From contig CAZZIQ010000061.1 of assembly GCA_964654355.1 (NCBI GenBank), forward strand, positions 1 through 6,232: a stretch of 6,232 nucleotides of DNA, in the 5' to 3' direction. The translations under genes and the position numbers were made by a program. The notes below the pieces were generated by a model, which did not search any database, was not told the origin of the DNA, and saw nothing but the letters and a program-made list of their open reading frames with translations. Each line of letters opens with the position of its first letter. The first letter of the stretch is position 1. This stretch comes from CAZZIQ01 sp964654355 (GTDB lineage: Bacteria > Pseudomonadota > Gammaproteobacteria > GCF-002020875). Below are positions 1 through 5,681 of this stretch, piece by piece.

Positions 1-1644
1 AACCCGCTGGTCGGCGACCTGCAGGGTAATGTGCAGCGTATGCTGCAGTGGTGTGCAGATGCGGCACAGCAAAACGCACAACTCATCGTTTTTCCTGAAC
101 TCAGTTTGACGGGGTATCCACCCGAAGATCTGCTGTTACGTCCGGGCTTTTTGCGCGCGGCTGAGCAGGCTTTACAGGACTTCCAACACGGCTTAGTAGA
201 GTGCGGTGGAATTGAGGCTGTGGTCGGTCATCCGCAAATCAATCTTCCGGATAAACCCTTCAACATGGCGTCTTGGCTGAGTGCTGACGGTGTGGTCGCG
301 CGTTACGCAAAACAGCGCCTGCCCAATTACGGGGTGTTTGACGAGCAACGTTATTTTTCTGCCGGACGTGATGCTTGTGTGGTGGAGCGTTGGGGTGTTC
401 GTTTTGCATTGAGTGTGTGCGAGGACTTGTGGCATCCGGATTCATGTGCGCAGGCAGCCGCTGCGGGTGGAGAGTGGTTGCTGAATCTCAATGCATCGCC
501 TTATCACCAGGGTAAACATGCCGAGCGCCTACAGGTTGCACAGCGGCGTCAGCAAGAAACGGGTATGGGGCTGGTCTATGTGAATCAGGTCGGCGGGCAA
601 GACGAATTGGTTTTTGATGGCCGCTCCTTTGTGCTTCCACCAAACACCGCTTCACCGGTCGTTTCTTTGCAGCATGCTGAAGAACAACTCACAATCATCA
701 ATCTCGCGGAACTGCCGAAAGACTCCCCGGTTGCCAACCCAGTGGATGGAGATGCACTTGCGGAGTTGTATGCCGTATTGGTGTTGGCAGTGCGCGACTA
801 TGTTCAGAAAAACGGCTTTCCCGGTGCGCTGTTGGGCCTGTCGGGGGGCATTGATTCAGCGTTGACTTTGGCGCTTGCGGTGGATGCGCTGGGGCCGGAC
901 AAGGTGGCTGCGATTGCAATGCCGTCACGCTATACCGCGCCGATCAGTCTGGACGATGCCGCGCAACAAGCACAGCGCTTGGGCGTGGAGTATCAAATCC
1001 TTCCGATAGAGCCGGTATTTCAGTCTTTTCTACAGACCTTGGCTGAGCCCTTTGCGGGGTGCGCAGTGGATGCAACCGAAGAGAACGTGCAGGCACGCTG
1101 CCGCGGTGTATTACTGATGGCGCTGTCGAATAAGACCGGACGCATGTTGCTGACGACAGGGAACAAGAGTGAGATGTCGGTGGGCTATGCGACTCTCTAT
1201 GGTGATATGGCCGGTGGCTTTGCACCCTTGAAGGATGTATTCAAAACGACGGTTTATGCACTCGCACGCTGGCGTAATGCACAGGCCTTGGCGCAGGGCG
1301 AAACGGAAATCATTCCATCGCGGGTGATTGAGCGTGCGCCCAGCGCGGAACTTGCGCCGGATCAGCTCGACAGTGACAGTTTGCCGCCGTACGACGTGCT
1401 GGATGCCCTCTTGGCGGCCTATATTGAGCAAGATCATTGCCCAGAAGAAATCACGGCTGCTGGTTTTGCGCCGGAGATTGTGGAGCGGGTTGTGCGCATG
1501 GTTGACCGCAATGAGTACAAGCGTCGCCAGGCCCCGCCGGGTGTGCGGATTAGTTCACGCGCATTTGGTCGAGATCGCCGCTATCCCATCACCTCAGGGT
1601 ATGATCGTCATCGTCTTGCCCGCAACCGCAAGCTGGATTCATAG
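1..1644 (+). CDS. nadE: Glutamine-dependent NAD+ synthetase, 5'-truncated by the window edge
   Basis: This cytoplasmic enzyme makes NAD+ from nicotinic acid adenine dinucleotide, using ATP and ammonia released from glutamine; it is the last step of NAD biosynthesis. The frame is open from base 1 and the first visible residues (NPLVGDLQGN) match the conserved region just after the start in this family, so probably fewer than ten residues are missing; 547 are visible. The N-terminal nitrilase-type glutaminase domain (roughly 1-250) shows a Glu-Lys-Cys triad: E33 in FPELSLTGY, K104 in YAKQRLPNYG and C140 in LSVCEDLWHP. The C-terminal synthetase domain (roughly 255-540) carries the PP-loop SGGIDS at 281-286 and the TTGNKSEMSVGYATLYGD segment. 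Having both domains distinguishes it from the short, ammonia-only NadE. GTG at 31 or ATG at 40 would cut into the first conserved strand, so neither is a likely start. glnB follows after 14 nt, so the two are probably co-transcribed. Confidence 0.96.
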   Translation, partial: NPLVGDLQGNVQRMLQWCADAAQQNAQLIVFPELSLTGYPPEDLLLRPGFLRAAEQALQDFQHGLVECGGIEAVVGHPQINLPDKPFNMASWLSADGVVARYAKQRLPNYGVFDEQRYFSAGRDACVVERWGVRFALSVCEDLWHPDSCAQAAAAGGEWLLNLNASPYHQGKHAERLQVAQRRQQETGMGLVYVNQVGGQDELVFDGRSFVLPPNTASPVVSLQHAEEQLTIINLAELPKDSPVANPVDGDALAELYAVLVLAVRDYVQKNGFPGALLGLSGGIDSALTLALAVDALGPDKVAAIAMPSRYTAPISLDDAAQQAQRLGVEYQILPIEPVFQSFLQTLAEPFAGCAVDATEENVQARCRGVLLMALSNKTGRMLLTTGNKSEMSVGYATLYGDMAGGFAPLKDVFKTTVYALARWRNAQALAQGETEIIPSRVIERAPSAELAPDQLDSDSLPPYDVLDALLAAYIEQDHCPEEITAAGFAPEIVERVVRMVDRNEYKRRQAPPGVRISSRAFGRDRRYPITSGYDRHRLARNRKLDS

Positions 1645-1650
1645 GAGGAG
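1643..1650 (+). promoter_or_regulatory. Strong Shine-Dalgarno of glnB overlapping the nadE stop
   Basis: AGGAGGAG lies 8 nt before the glnB ATG and shares its first two bases with the nadE TAG stop at 1642-1644. The near-perfect anti-16S match suggests strong glnB translation. The overlap places terminating nadE ribosomes on the glnB initiation site, which is compatible with translational coupling (inference). Confidence 0.85.
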
Positions 1651-1658
1651 CATTCATC

Positions 1659-1997
1659 ATGAAGAAAATCGAGGCCATTATTAAACCCTTCAAGCTGGAT
1701 GATGTGCGTGAGTCACTCTCCGCGATTGGTGTTACCGGAATGACGGTGACTGAGGTGAAAGGGTTTGGTCGTCAGAAAGGTCACACCGAGTTGTACCGGG
1801 GCGCAGAGTATGTTGTCGACTTTCTGCCAAAGGTGAAGTTGGAATTGGTGGTGACTGCCGATCGCGTCGATGAGTGCGTAGATGCCATCGTTAACGCAGC
1901 GCGCACCGGTAAGATCGGAGACGGCAAGATTTTTATAACTTCGGTCGATCGAATTGTGCGGATTCGCACCGGCGAAGAAGATGAGGCTGCGGTTTGA
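1659..1997 (+). CDS. glnB: Nitrogen regulatory protein PII (GlnB type)
   Basis: This small trimeric signal protein binds ATP/ADP and 2-oxoglutarate and reports carbon/nitrogen balance to partners such as the glutamine synthetase adenylyltransferase and NtrB. Its 112 residues are the standard length. The T-loop (about 37-55) includes GRQKGHTELYRGAEY with Tyr51, the usual uridylylation site, and Lys58 follows. The PII C-terminal signature TGKIGDGKIF is at 83-92, and the chain ends in the usual RIRTGEEDEAAV tail. Asp54, Lys3 and Glu5 resemble GlnB rather than the Asn54 type common in GlnK, and no amtB is adjacent, so GlnB is preferred over GlnK. It sits 14 nt behind nadE in the same orientation and converges on bamD with 38 nt between the stops. 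No separate promoter is obvious in the 14-nt gap, so it is probably expressed with nadE; an internal promoter inside nadE cannot be excluded. Confidence 0.96.
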   Translation: MKKIEAIIKPFKLDDVRESLSAIGVTGMTVTEVKGFGRQKGHTELYRGAEYVVDFLPKVKLELVVTADRVDECVDAIVNAARTGKIGDGKIFITSVDRIVRIRTGEEDEAAV

Positions 1998-2024
1998 TTC
2001 TCGCCTGTTTGATTAGGCTGAGAA
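1998..2024. terminator. Imperfect hairpin between convergent glnB and bamD
   Basis: TTCTCGCCT (1998-2006) can pair with AGGCTGAGAA (2015-2024), forming a nine-pair stem with one bulged T (2019) around an 8-nt loop. It starts directly after the glnB stop and ends 11 nt before the bamD stop, the position expected for a shared terminator. Neither side carries a convincing T-tract, so a classical intrinsic terminator is not shown. It could instead protect 3' ends or be chance. Confidence 0.3.
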
Positions 2025-2035
2025 GGTAGGCCGGC

Positions 2036-2824
2036 TTAGCTCTCGCTGCCGTAGTTGAGCTGATAGACCCGACGCGTGTCTGCGGCCAGTTCCGGCATTC
2101 CCATTTTGTCGTATGCCCTAGCCAAGATCTGTAGCGCTTCTTTAACTGCTTTCGTGCGCTGATAGTTTTCAATCACGGTATTGGCGCGGCCTGCCGCTGC
2201 AACCCAAGCCTCACGGCTCATATAGAAGCGTGCAACATGTACTTCGTGCATAGCCAATGCATTGCGCGTGAACACCAAGCGTTGGCGCGCATCTTCTGCA
2301 TATTTACTGGCCGGGAATTTTTCGACCAATTCGCTAAAGTATTGGAAGGCCTCACGCATCGACTTTGGATCGCGTTCTGAAGGTTCCTGCGGAATCAGCT
2401 TAGAGAGCAGGTCTTGGCCTTGGTTGTAGCGCACCAGACCACGCATGTAATACACATAGTCAACGTTCGGGTGGCGCGGGTGTAGTTTGATGAAGCGATC
2501 GGCCGCGGCAATCGCGGATTCTTCTTCGTTGTATTTGTAGTAGGCGTATATGATGTCGACCTGTGCCTGTTGCGCCTGAACGCCATAGGGGAAGCGCGCT
2601 TGGAGTTTTTCGTAATAGTCGATCGACTTCTCGTAGTCGCCGTCCATCATGGCGGCGCGGGCTTCTGAGTAGAAACGTTGCGCTGACCAGTCTTTGGTCA
2701 TGTCGATTTGCTCAGGCAGCAGCGAGCAGCCGGTCAGCGCGAGCGCACCGGTCAATGCGCTGACGTGCAATAAGCGACGCAACAGATGAGGTAAGGATCG
2801 TATGGATTCGGTCGAGAACAACAT
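2036..2824 (-). CDS. bamD: Outer membrane protein assembly factor BamD (lipoprotein)
   Basis: BamD is an essential periplasmic-facing lipoprotein of the BAM complex; it works with BamA to insert beta-barrel proteins into the outer membrane. The 262-residue product is close to the usual family length. It opens with a basic and hydrophobic signal peptide (RR at 16-17, then an Ala/Leu-rich stretch) ending in the lipobox LTGC, with Cys33 as the predicted lipidated residue. The mature part is a chain of TPR-like helical repeats, beginning around WSAQRFYSEARAAM and continuing through DYEKSIDYYEKLQARFPYG. The C-terminal region (VARFYMSREAWVAAAGRA, then LAYDKMG-like helices ending QLNYGSES) matches the BamD pattern. 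The ATG at 2824-2822 is chosen because it gives a normal-length signal peptide; the frame stays open far upstream only because it runs antisense through rluD. No Shine-Dalgarno precedes this ATG. It is divergent from rluD and convergent with glnB, so it appears to be transcribed alone. Confidence 0.95.
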   Translation of the reverse strand: MLFSTESIRSLPHLLRRLLHVSALTGALALTGCSLLPEQIDMTKDWSAQRFYSEARAAMMDGDYEKSIDYYEKLQARFPYGVQAQQAQVDIIYAYYKYNEEESAIAAADRFIKLHPRHPNVDYVYYMRGLVRYNQGQDLLSKLIPQEPSERDPKSMREAFQYFSELVEKFPASKYAEDARQRLVFTRNALAMHEVHVARFYMSREAWVAAAGRANTVIENYQRTKAVKEALQILARAYDKMGMPELAADTRRVYQLNYGSES

Positions 2825-2830
2825 GCGCGA

Positions 2831-2836
2831 AGTATA
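2831..2836 (-). promoter_or_regulatory. Candidate -10 element of bamD
   Basis: Read on the minus strand, 2836-2831 is TATACT, a five-of-six match to the sigma70 -10 consensus. It ends 6 nt before the bamD ATG. No good TTGACA-like -35 lies 16-18 nt upstream (the sequence there reads ATCACG), and there is no extended TG motif. If it is used, transcription would begin at or very near the A of the start codon. An AT-rich hexamer in the only non-coding spacer could also be chance. Confidence 0.3.
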
Positions 2837-2843
2837 TCGGTTC

Positions 2844-2850
2844 AGGAAGG
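2844..2850 (+). promoter_or_regulatory. Shine-Dalgarno of rluD
   Basis: AGGAAGG ends 7 nt before ATG 2858 and 4 nt before the in-frame GTG at 2855. The spacing favours the ATG, although the GTG would add only one residue. The site lies in the 33-nt spacer shared with divergent bamD. Confidence 0.7.
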
Positions 2851-2857
2851 TGGCGTG

Positions 2858-3850
2858 ATGGCGGAAGCCCCGATTTTGCTCGAAATTGATGATTTGGCCG
2901 AGGGGTATCGGGCCGAGATTCCAGCCGAGTTGGCCGGGCAGCGTCTGGATCAGGCACTGGCACAGTGTTTCCCAGAATTCTCGCGCGCGCGCCTGCAGCG
3001 CTGGGTGCGTGATGGCCAGGTGCAGGTGGATGGCGTGGTCGCTGATAAGCCGCGGTTTGCGGTTGCAGAAGGGCAGGTGCTGACCTTGCAGGCCGAGACC
3101 GAGGTCGAGGTGGGTTGGCAGGCGCAAGATCTCCCGCTGGACGTGGTGTATGCCGATGCCAGTATTCTGGTGATCAACAAGCCAGCGGGCATCGTAGTGC
3201 ACCCGGCCGCTGGTAATCAGGATGGCACCTTGGTGAATGCACTCTTGCATTACGACCCTTCGCTTGCCGAGGTGCCACGTGCGGGCATCGTTCACCGCTT
3301 GGACAAGGACACCAGTGGTTTGTTGGTCGTAGCGCGGACGTTACAGGCGCAGGCTTCGTTGGTGCGCCAATTGCAGGCGCGTACGGTTTTTCGTGAATAC
3401 GTGGCTTTGGTGCAGGGGGTATTGGTTGCGGGTGGCAGCGTAGACGCGCCGCTCGGCCGTCACCCTGTGGATCGTAAGCGCATGGCAGTGGTCGGGAATG
3501 GACGTGAGGCCATTACCCACTACCGCGTGAATACCCGGTATCGCGCGCACACCTTGATTGATGTGAAGCTTGAAACTGGTCGCACTCATCAGATCCGTGT
3601 GCATATGGCGCATGTCGGAAATCCATTGGTGGGCGATCCGGTGTATGGCGGCCGCGCGCGTCTACCCAAACAAGCGACGCCCGAGTTGGTTGCTGCATTG
3701 CAAGGGTTTCGTCGACAAGCGCTGCACGCACGGCGCTTGGAGTTGGAGCATCCAGAGAGTGGTGAATGGTTGGGTTGGGAGGTGCCGATACCAGCTGATT
3801 TTCTCGACTTGCTCACGTTGCTGGAAGCAGATATCGAGGCGCATCGCTAG
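2858..3850 (+). CDS. rluD: 23S rRNA pseudouridine synthase RluD
   Basis: In E. coli RluD isomerises uridines 1911, 1915 and 1917 in helix 69 of 23S rRNA, needed for normal large-subunit assembly. This 330-residue product has the family length and order: an N-terminal S4 RNA-binding domain (about 25-85, with GQRLDQALAQCFPEFSRARL), then the RsuA/RluA catalytic domain. Visible catalytic-domain motifs are LVINKPAGIVVHP (about 104-116), HRLDKDTSG (146-154) with the expected catalytic Asp149, RTHQIRVHMAHVGNPLVGDPVYGG (starting at 242) and the DRKRMAV segment near 205-211. Start: ATG 2858 with a 7-nt spacing to its Shine-Dalgarno is preferred; GTG at 2855 is the alternative. RluD is favoured over RluC or RluA because of the divergent bamD and the pgeF 2 nt downstream, a conserved neighbourhood. 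It is probably the first gene of the rluD-pgeF-ACT-def unit. Confidence 0.94.
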   Translation: MAEAPILLEIDDLAEGYRAEIPAELAGQRLDQALAQCFPEFSRARLQRWVRDGQVQVDGVVADKPRFAVAEGQVLTLQAETEVEVGWQAQDLPLDVVYADASILVINKPAGIVVHPAAGNQDGTLVNALLHYDPSLAEVPRAGIVHRLDKDTSGLLVVARTLQAQASLVRQLQARTVFREYVALVQGVLVAGGSVDAPLGRHPVDRKRMAVVGNGREAITHYRVNTRYRAHTLIDVKLETGRTHQIRVHMAHVGNPLVGDPVYGGRARLPKQATPELVAALQGFRRQALHARRLELEHPESGEWLGWEVPIPADFLDLLTLLEADIEAHR

Positions 3851-3852
3851 GC

Positions 3853-4602
3853 ATGTCTGAATCTATCCTTCTGGATGTGATTGCTCCGGACTGGCGTGCA
3901 CCTGTGAACGTGCATGCATGGGTAACTACGCGTCAGGGTGGGGTGAGTCAGCCGCCTTATGCAGAATTCAATTTAGCTACCCATGTCGGTGATGATCCCG
4001 AGGCAGTGGCTGCCAATCGAAATTTGCTCTGCGATGCCTTGGCCTTGCCTTCCGCGCCGCATTGGCTCGAGCAGGTGCATGGTTGCGCGATCGCGGAGGT
4101 GAAGGATGCGTACATCTCGCCGGTTTGTGCGGACGCCGCATTTACCCGAGCACGAGGTCAGGTTTGTGCGGTACTGACCGCGGATTGTTTACCGATATTG
4201 TTGTGCGATGTGCATGGCACAGCGGTTGCTGCAGTTCACGCCGGCTGGCGCGGCTTGCTAGATGGTGTGATTGAGTCCGCTGTAGCGCACTTTGCGGTGC
4301 CAGCGGAAGTTATGGCATGGCTCGGTCCCGCGATTGGTCCAGCAAGCTTTGAAGTCGGAGAAGAAGTGCGTGCGGCTTTTATTGCACGCGATAGGGGGGC
4401 GGCTTCGGCGTTTTCACCGGGCCAGGATGCGCGGCATTGGCAGGCTGATTTGTATGACTTGGCGCGTATACGTTTACGTAAGCTTGGTGTGCATGAGATG
4501 TATGGGGGTGGTTTCGATACCGCAACCGATCCACGGTTTTATTCCCATCGCGCCAGTGGTGGTCAGGCGGGACGTTTTGCCAGTTTGATCTGGCTTGGGT
4601 AA
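3853..4602 (+). CDS. pgeF: Peptidoglycan editing factor PgeF (YfiH / multicopper polyphenol oxidase family)
   Basis: The family is known in E. coli as YfiH/PgeF, implicated in removing wrongly incorporated L-serine from UDP-MurNAc peptide precursors; relatives have been described as laccase-like or as purine nucleoside-processing enzymes, so the exact activity here is inferred. The 249 residues are a normal length and there is no signal peptide, consistent with a cytoplasmic location. The conserved metal-site residues are all present: His76 in LEQVHG, Cys112 in LTADCLPILLCD and His129 in AAVHAGWRGLLDGV. Other family signatures include TTRQGGVSQPPYAEFNLATHVGDD near 25-48, WLGPAIGPASFEVGEEV and the C-terminal FYSHRASGGQAGRFASLIWL. 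The start lies only 2 nt after the rluD stop (TAG-GC-ATG); the nearest Shine-Dalgarno-like sequence, GAGG at 3836-3839 inside rluD, is rather distant, which suggests translational coupling to rluD. Confidence 0.93.
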   Translation: MSESILLDVIAPDWRAPVNVHAWVTTRQGGVSQPPYAEFNLATHVGDDPEAVAANRNLLCDALALPSAPHWLEQVHGCAIAEVKDAYISPVCADAAFTRARGQVCAVLTADCLPILLCDVHGTAVAAVHAGWRGLLDGVIESAVAHFAVPAEVMAWLGPAIGPASFEVGEEVRAAFIARDRGAASAFSPGQDARHWQADLYDLARIRLRKLGVHEMYGGGFDTATDPRFYSHRASGGQAGRFASLIWLG

Positions 4603-4634
4603 GGTCTCCGCTTTGGGTAGCGATTGAGCAGGAT

Positions 4635-4640
4635 GAGGTG
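4635..4640 (+). promoter_or_regulatory. Shine-Dalgarno of the ACT-domain gene
   Basis: GAGGTG lies 4 nt before ATG 4645, with a second possible site AGGA (4630-4633) 11 nt before it. Together they support this start. The 42-nt gap after pgeF contains no convincing hairpin or promoter, so read-through from rluD-pgeF is likely. Confidence 0.55.
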
Positions 4641-4644
4641 AGCC

Positions 4645-5172
4645 ATGAGCGATTTAAATTGGTACATGCTGACGTTGGTCGGTAAAGACCGCAGCGGGAT
4701 CGTTGCGCGCATCACCCAGGCCCTGTTCGTTGCGGGGGGGCATCTTGGTGAGGCTCGCATGATGCGCCTCGGATGTAATTTTGGCGTTCTCTTGATGGTG
4801 CATTTTCCCGGTCAAGTTTCTGATTTGGAGCATGTGATGCAGTCCGAAGCGGATGCCTTGGGTTTGCGTCTGCATGTTGATGCGATCGATCCCGGTCTAC
4901 ATCAACACGTCGTTCCCGATGTGGCAGTGACGGTATATGGCGCCGATCGTCCCGGCATTGTTGCGCAAGTCACGGGTGCGCTCGCTGAGGCTGGTCTCAA
5001 CATTACCGACCTGCAAACGCAAGTCGGTGGGACGGAACAAAAGCCGATCTATGGGTTGCAACTCGAGGGAGTGGCGCAGAACGGCATTGAAGCCCTCGAG
5101 CAGGCCATGCAAACGCTCAAGGCAGACGGCATTGAGGTGCGCGTACAGCCGATCGATGTCTTGATTGGCTAG
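4645..5172 (+). CDS. Tandem ACT-domain protein, GcvR-like
   Basis: This 175-residue soluble protein consists of two ACT domains. The first covers about 6-80, with the turn KDRSGIV at 14-20 and GGHLGEARMMRLGCNFGVLLMV after it; the second covers about 92-172, with ADRPGIV at 100-106 and GLNITDLQTQVGG after it. The duplicated [AK]DR[PS]GIV turns followed by an alpha-helix are the ligand-binding hallmark of amino-acid-sensing ACT domains. The closest named family is GcvR, which in E. coli antagonises the activator GcvA to repress the glycine cleavage operon; a role in amino-acid-responsive regulation is therefore likely, but the partner and ligand cannot be read from sequence. There is no DNA-binding or catalytic domain. 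No gcv gene lies in the window, and the downstream neighbour after 11 nt is a peptide deformylase, so the GcvR role should not be assumed. A G7 run (4734-4740) encodes Gly31-Gly32. Confidence 0.88.
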   Translation: MSDLNWYMLTLVGKDRSGIVARITQALFVAGGHLGEARMMRLGCNFGVLLMVHFPGQVSDLEHVMQSEADALGLRLHVDAIDPGLHQHVVPDVAVTVYGADRPGIVAQVTGALAEAGLNITDLQTQVGGTEQKPIYGLQLEGVAQNGIEALEQAMQTLKADGIEVRVQPIDVLIG

Positions 5173-5173
5173 C

Positions 5174-5177
5174 GGAG
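5174..5177 (+). promoter_or_regulatory. Shine-Dalgarno fixing the GTG start of def
   Basis: GGAG lies 6 nt before GTG 5184, immediately after the stop of the ACT gene. No ATG exists near the conserved N-terminus (EFEILTYPDERL), so this site supports the GTG as the true start. Confidence 0.6.
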
Positions 5178-5183
5178 TGGGTT

Positions 5184-5681
5184 GTGGAGTTTGAAATCCT
5201 CACCTATCCAGATGAGCGTCTGAAGCAGGCATCGAAGCCGGTTGAGGTGTTCGACCAGGCGCTCGTGGAATGGGTGCATGCCTTTGAGTCCTTTATGCGC
5301 ACGCAGCCGGGTGGTGTTGGGATTGCCGCGCCGCAGGTCGGGCGCTTTGAGCGCATTCTGATTGTGGATGTGTCGGGGCGAAAGAAAACCCAATCGAATG
5401 GGCGCATGATCTTGATCAATCTTGAGATTCTGGAGTGGGATGGCTTTGCGCTTGGGCGTGAGGGCTGCATGTCCGTGCCGGATTACACCGGCAATGTGGT
5501 ACGTGCCGAACAGATTCGCTATCGCGCGCAAGATGAATATGGCGAATGGAAAGAGTACGAGAGCACAGGCTTTGAGGCGCGTGCAGTACAGCACGAAGCC
5601 GATCATCTAGATGGGCTGTTGTTCTTGGATCGCCTTGTGAGTCGCAAGACGGATTTGTTTCCGCGTAAGAACTACAGCTAA
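5184..5681 (+). CDS. def: Peptide deformylase
   Basis: Peptide deformylase is a metal-dependent (usually Fe2+) hydrolase that removes the formyl group from the N-terminal methionine of nascent proteins. The 165-residue product is a normal bacterial length and all three family motifs are present: motif 1 GVGIAAPQ (44-51), motif 2 EGCMSVP (93-99) with metal ligand Cys95, and motif 3 QHEADHLDG (136-144) with metal ligands His137 and His141 and catalytic Glu138. The start is a GTG giving VEFEILTYPDERL, which matches the typical N-terminus. Motif 2 has Met where the classical E. coli enzyme has Leu, and Asn79 is followed by Leu rather than the usual Pro. The chain ends in a basic KTDLFPRKNYS tail. 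fmt, the usual partner of the housekeeping def, is not adjacent; this may be a second deformylase paralogue, though active-site residues look intact. It is probably co-transcribed with the ACT gene, and its stop overlaps the stop of nadC on the other strand. Confidence 0.92.
   Translation: MEFEILTYPDERLKQASKPVEVFDQALVEWVHAFESFMRTQPGGVGIAAPQVGRFERILIVDVSGRKKTQSNGRMILINLEILEWDGFALGREGCMSVPDYTGNVVRAEQIRYRAQDEYGEWKEYESTGFEARAVQHEADHLDGLLFLDRLVSRKTDLFPRKNYS

Noticed and set aside
698..1437. Minus-strand open frames (such as 698-928, 944-1225 and 1111-1437) lying opposite nadE
   Set aside because: They are composition-driven shadows of a clearly conserved gene; the translations are low-complexity, rich in Pro, Ser and Arg, with no recognisable domain.
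2982..2992. Alternating CG run (Z-DNA-like) in rluD
   Set aside because: It encodes the SRAR segment of the conserved S4 domain, and its length is readily explained by Arg/Ala codon use.
2825..3295. Upstream extension of the bamD frame to a 419-residue reading frame on the minus strand
   Set aside because: The added part runs antisense through rluD, has no BamD-like sequence, and would place the signal peptide and lipobox in the middle of the protein. The ATG at 2824 gives a normal lipoprotein precursor.
4086..4095. Ten-base palindrome CGCGATCGCG in pgeF
   Set aside because: It lies within coding sequence in a GC-rich genome with many GATC-containing palindromes; it is single-copy here and has no operator-like context.
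5169..5606. A 145-residue minus-strand open frame opposite def
   Set aside because: It is fully antisense to a gene with all three deformylase motifs, and its translation shows no recognisable family or plausible ribosome site.
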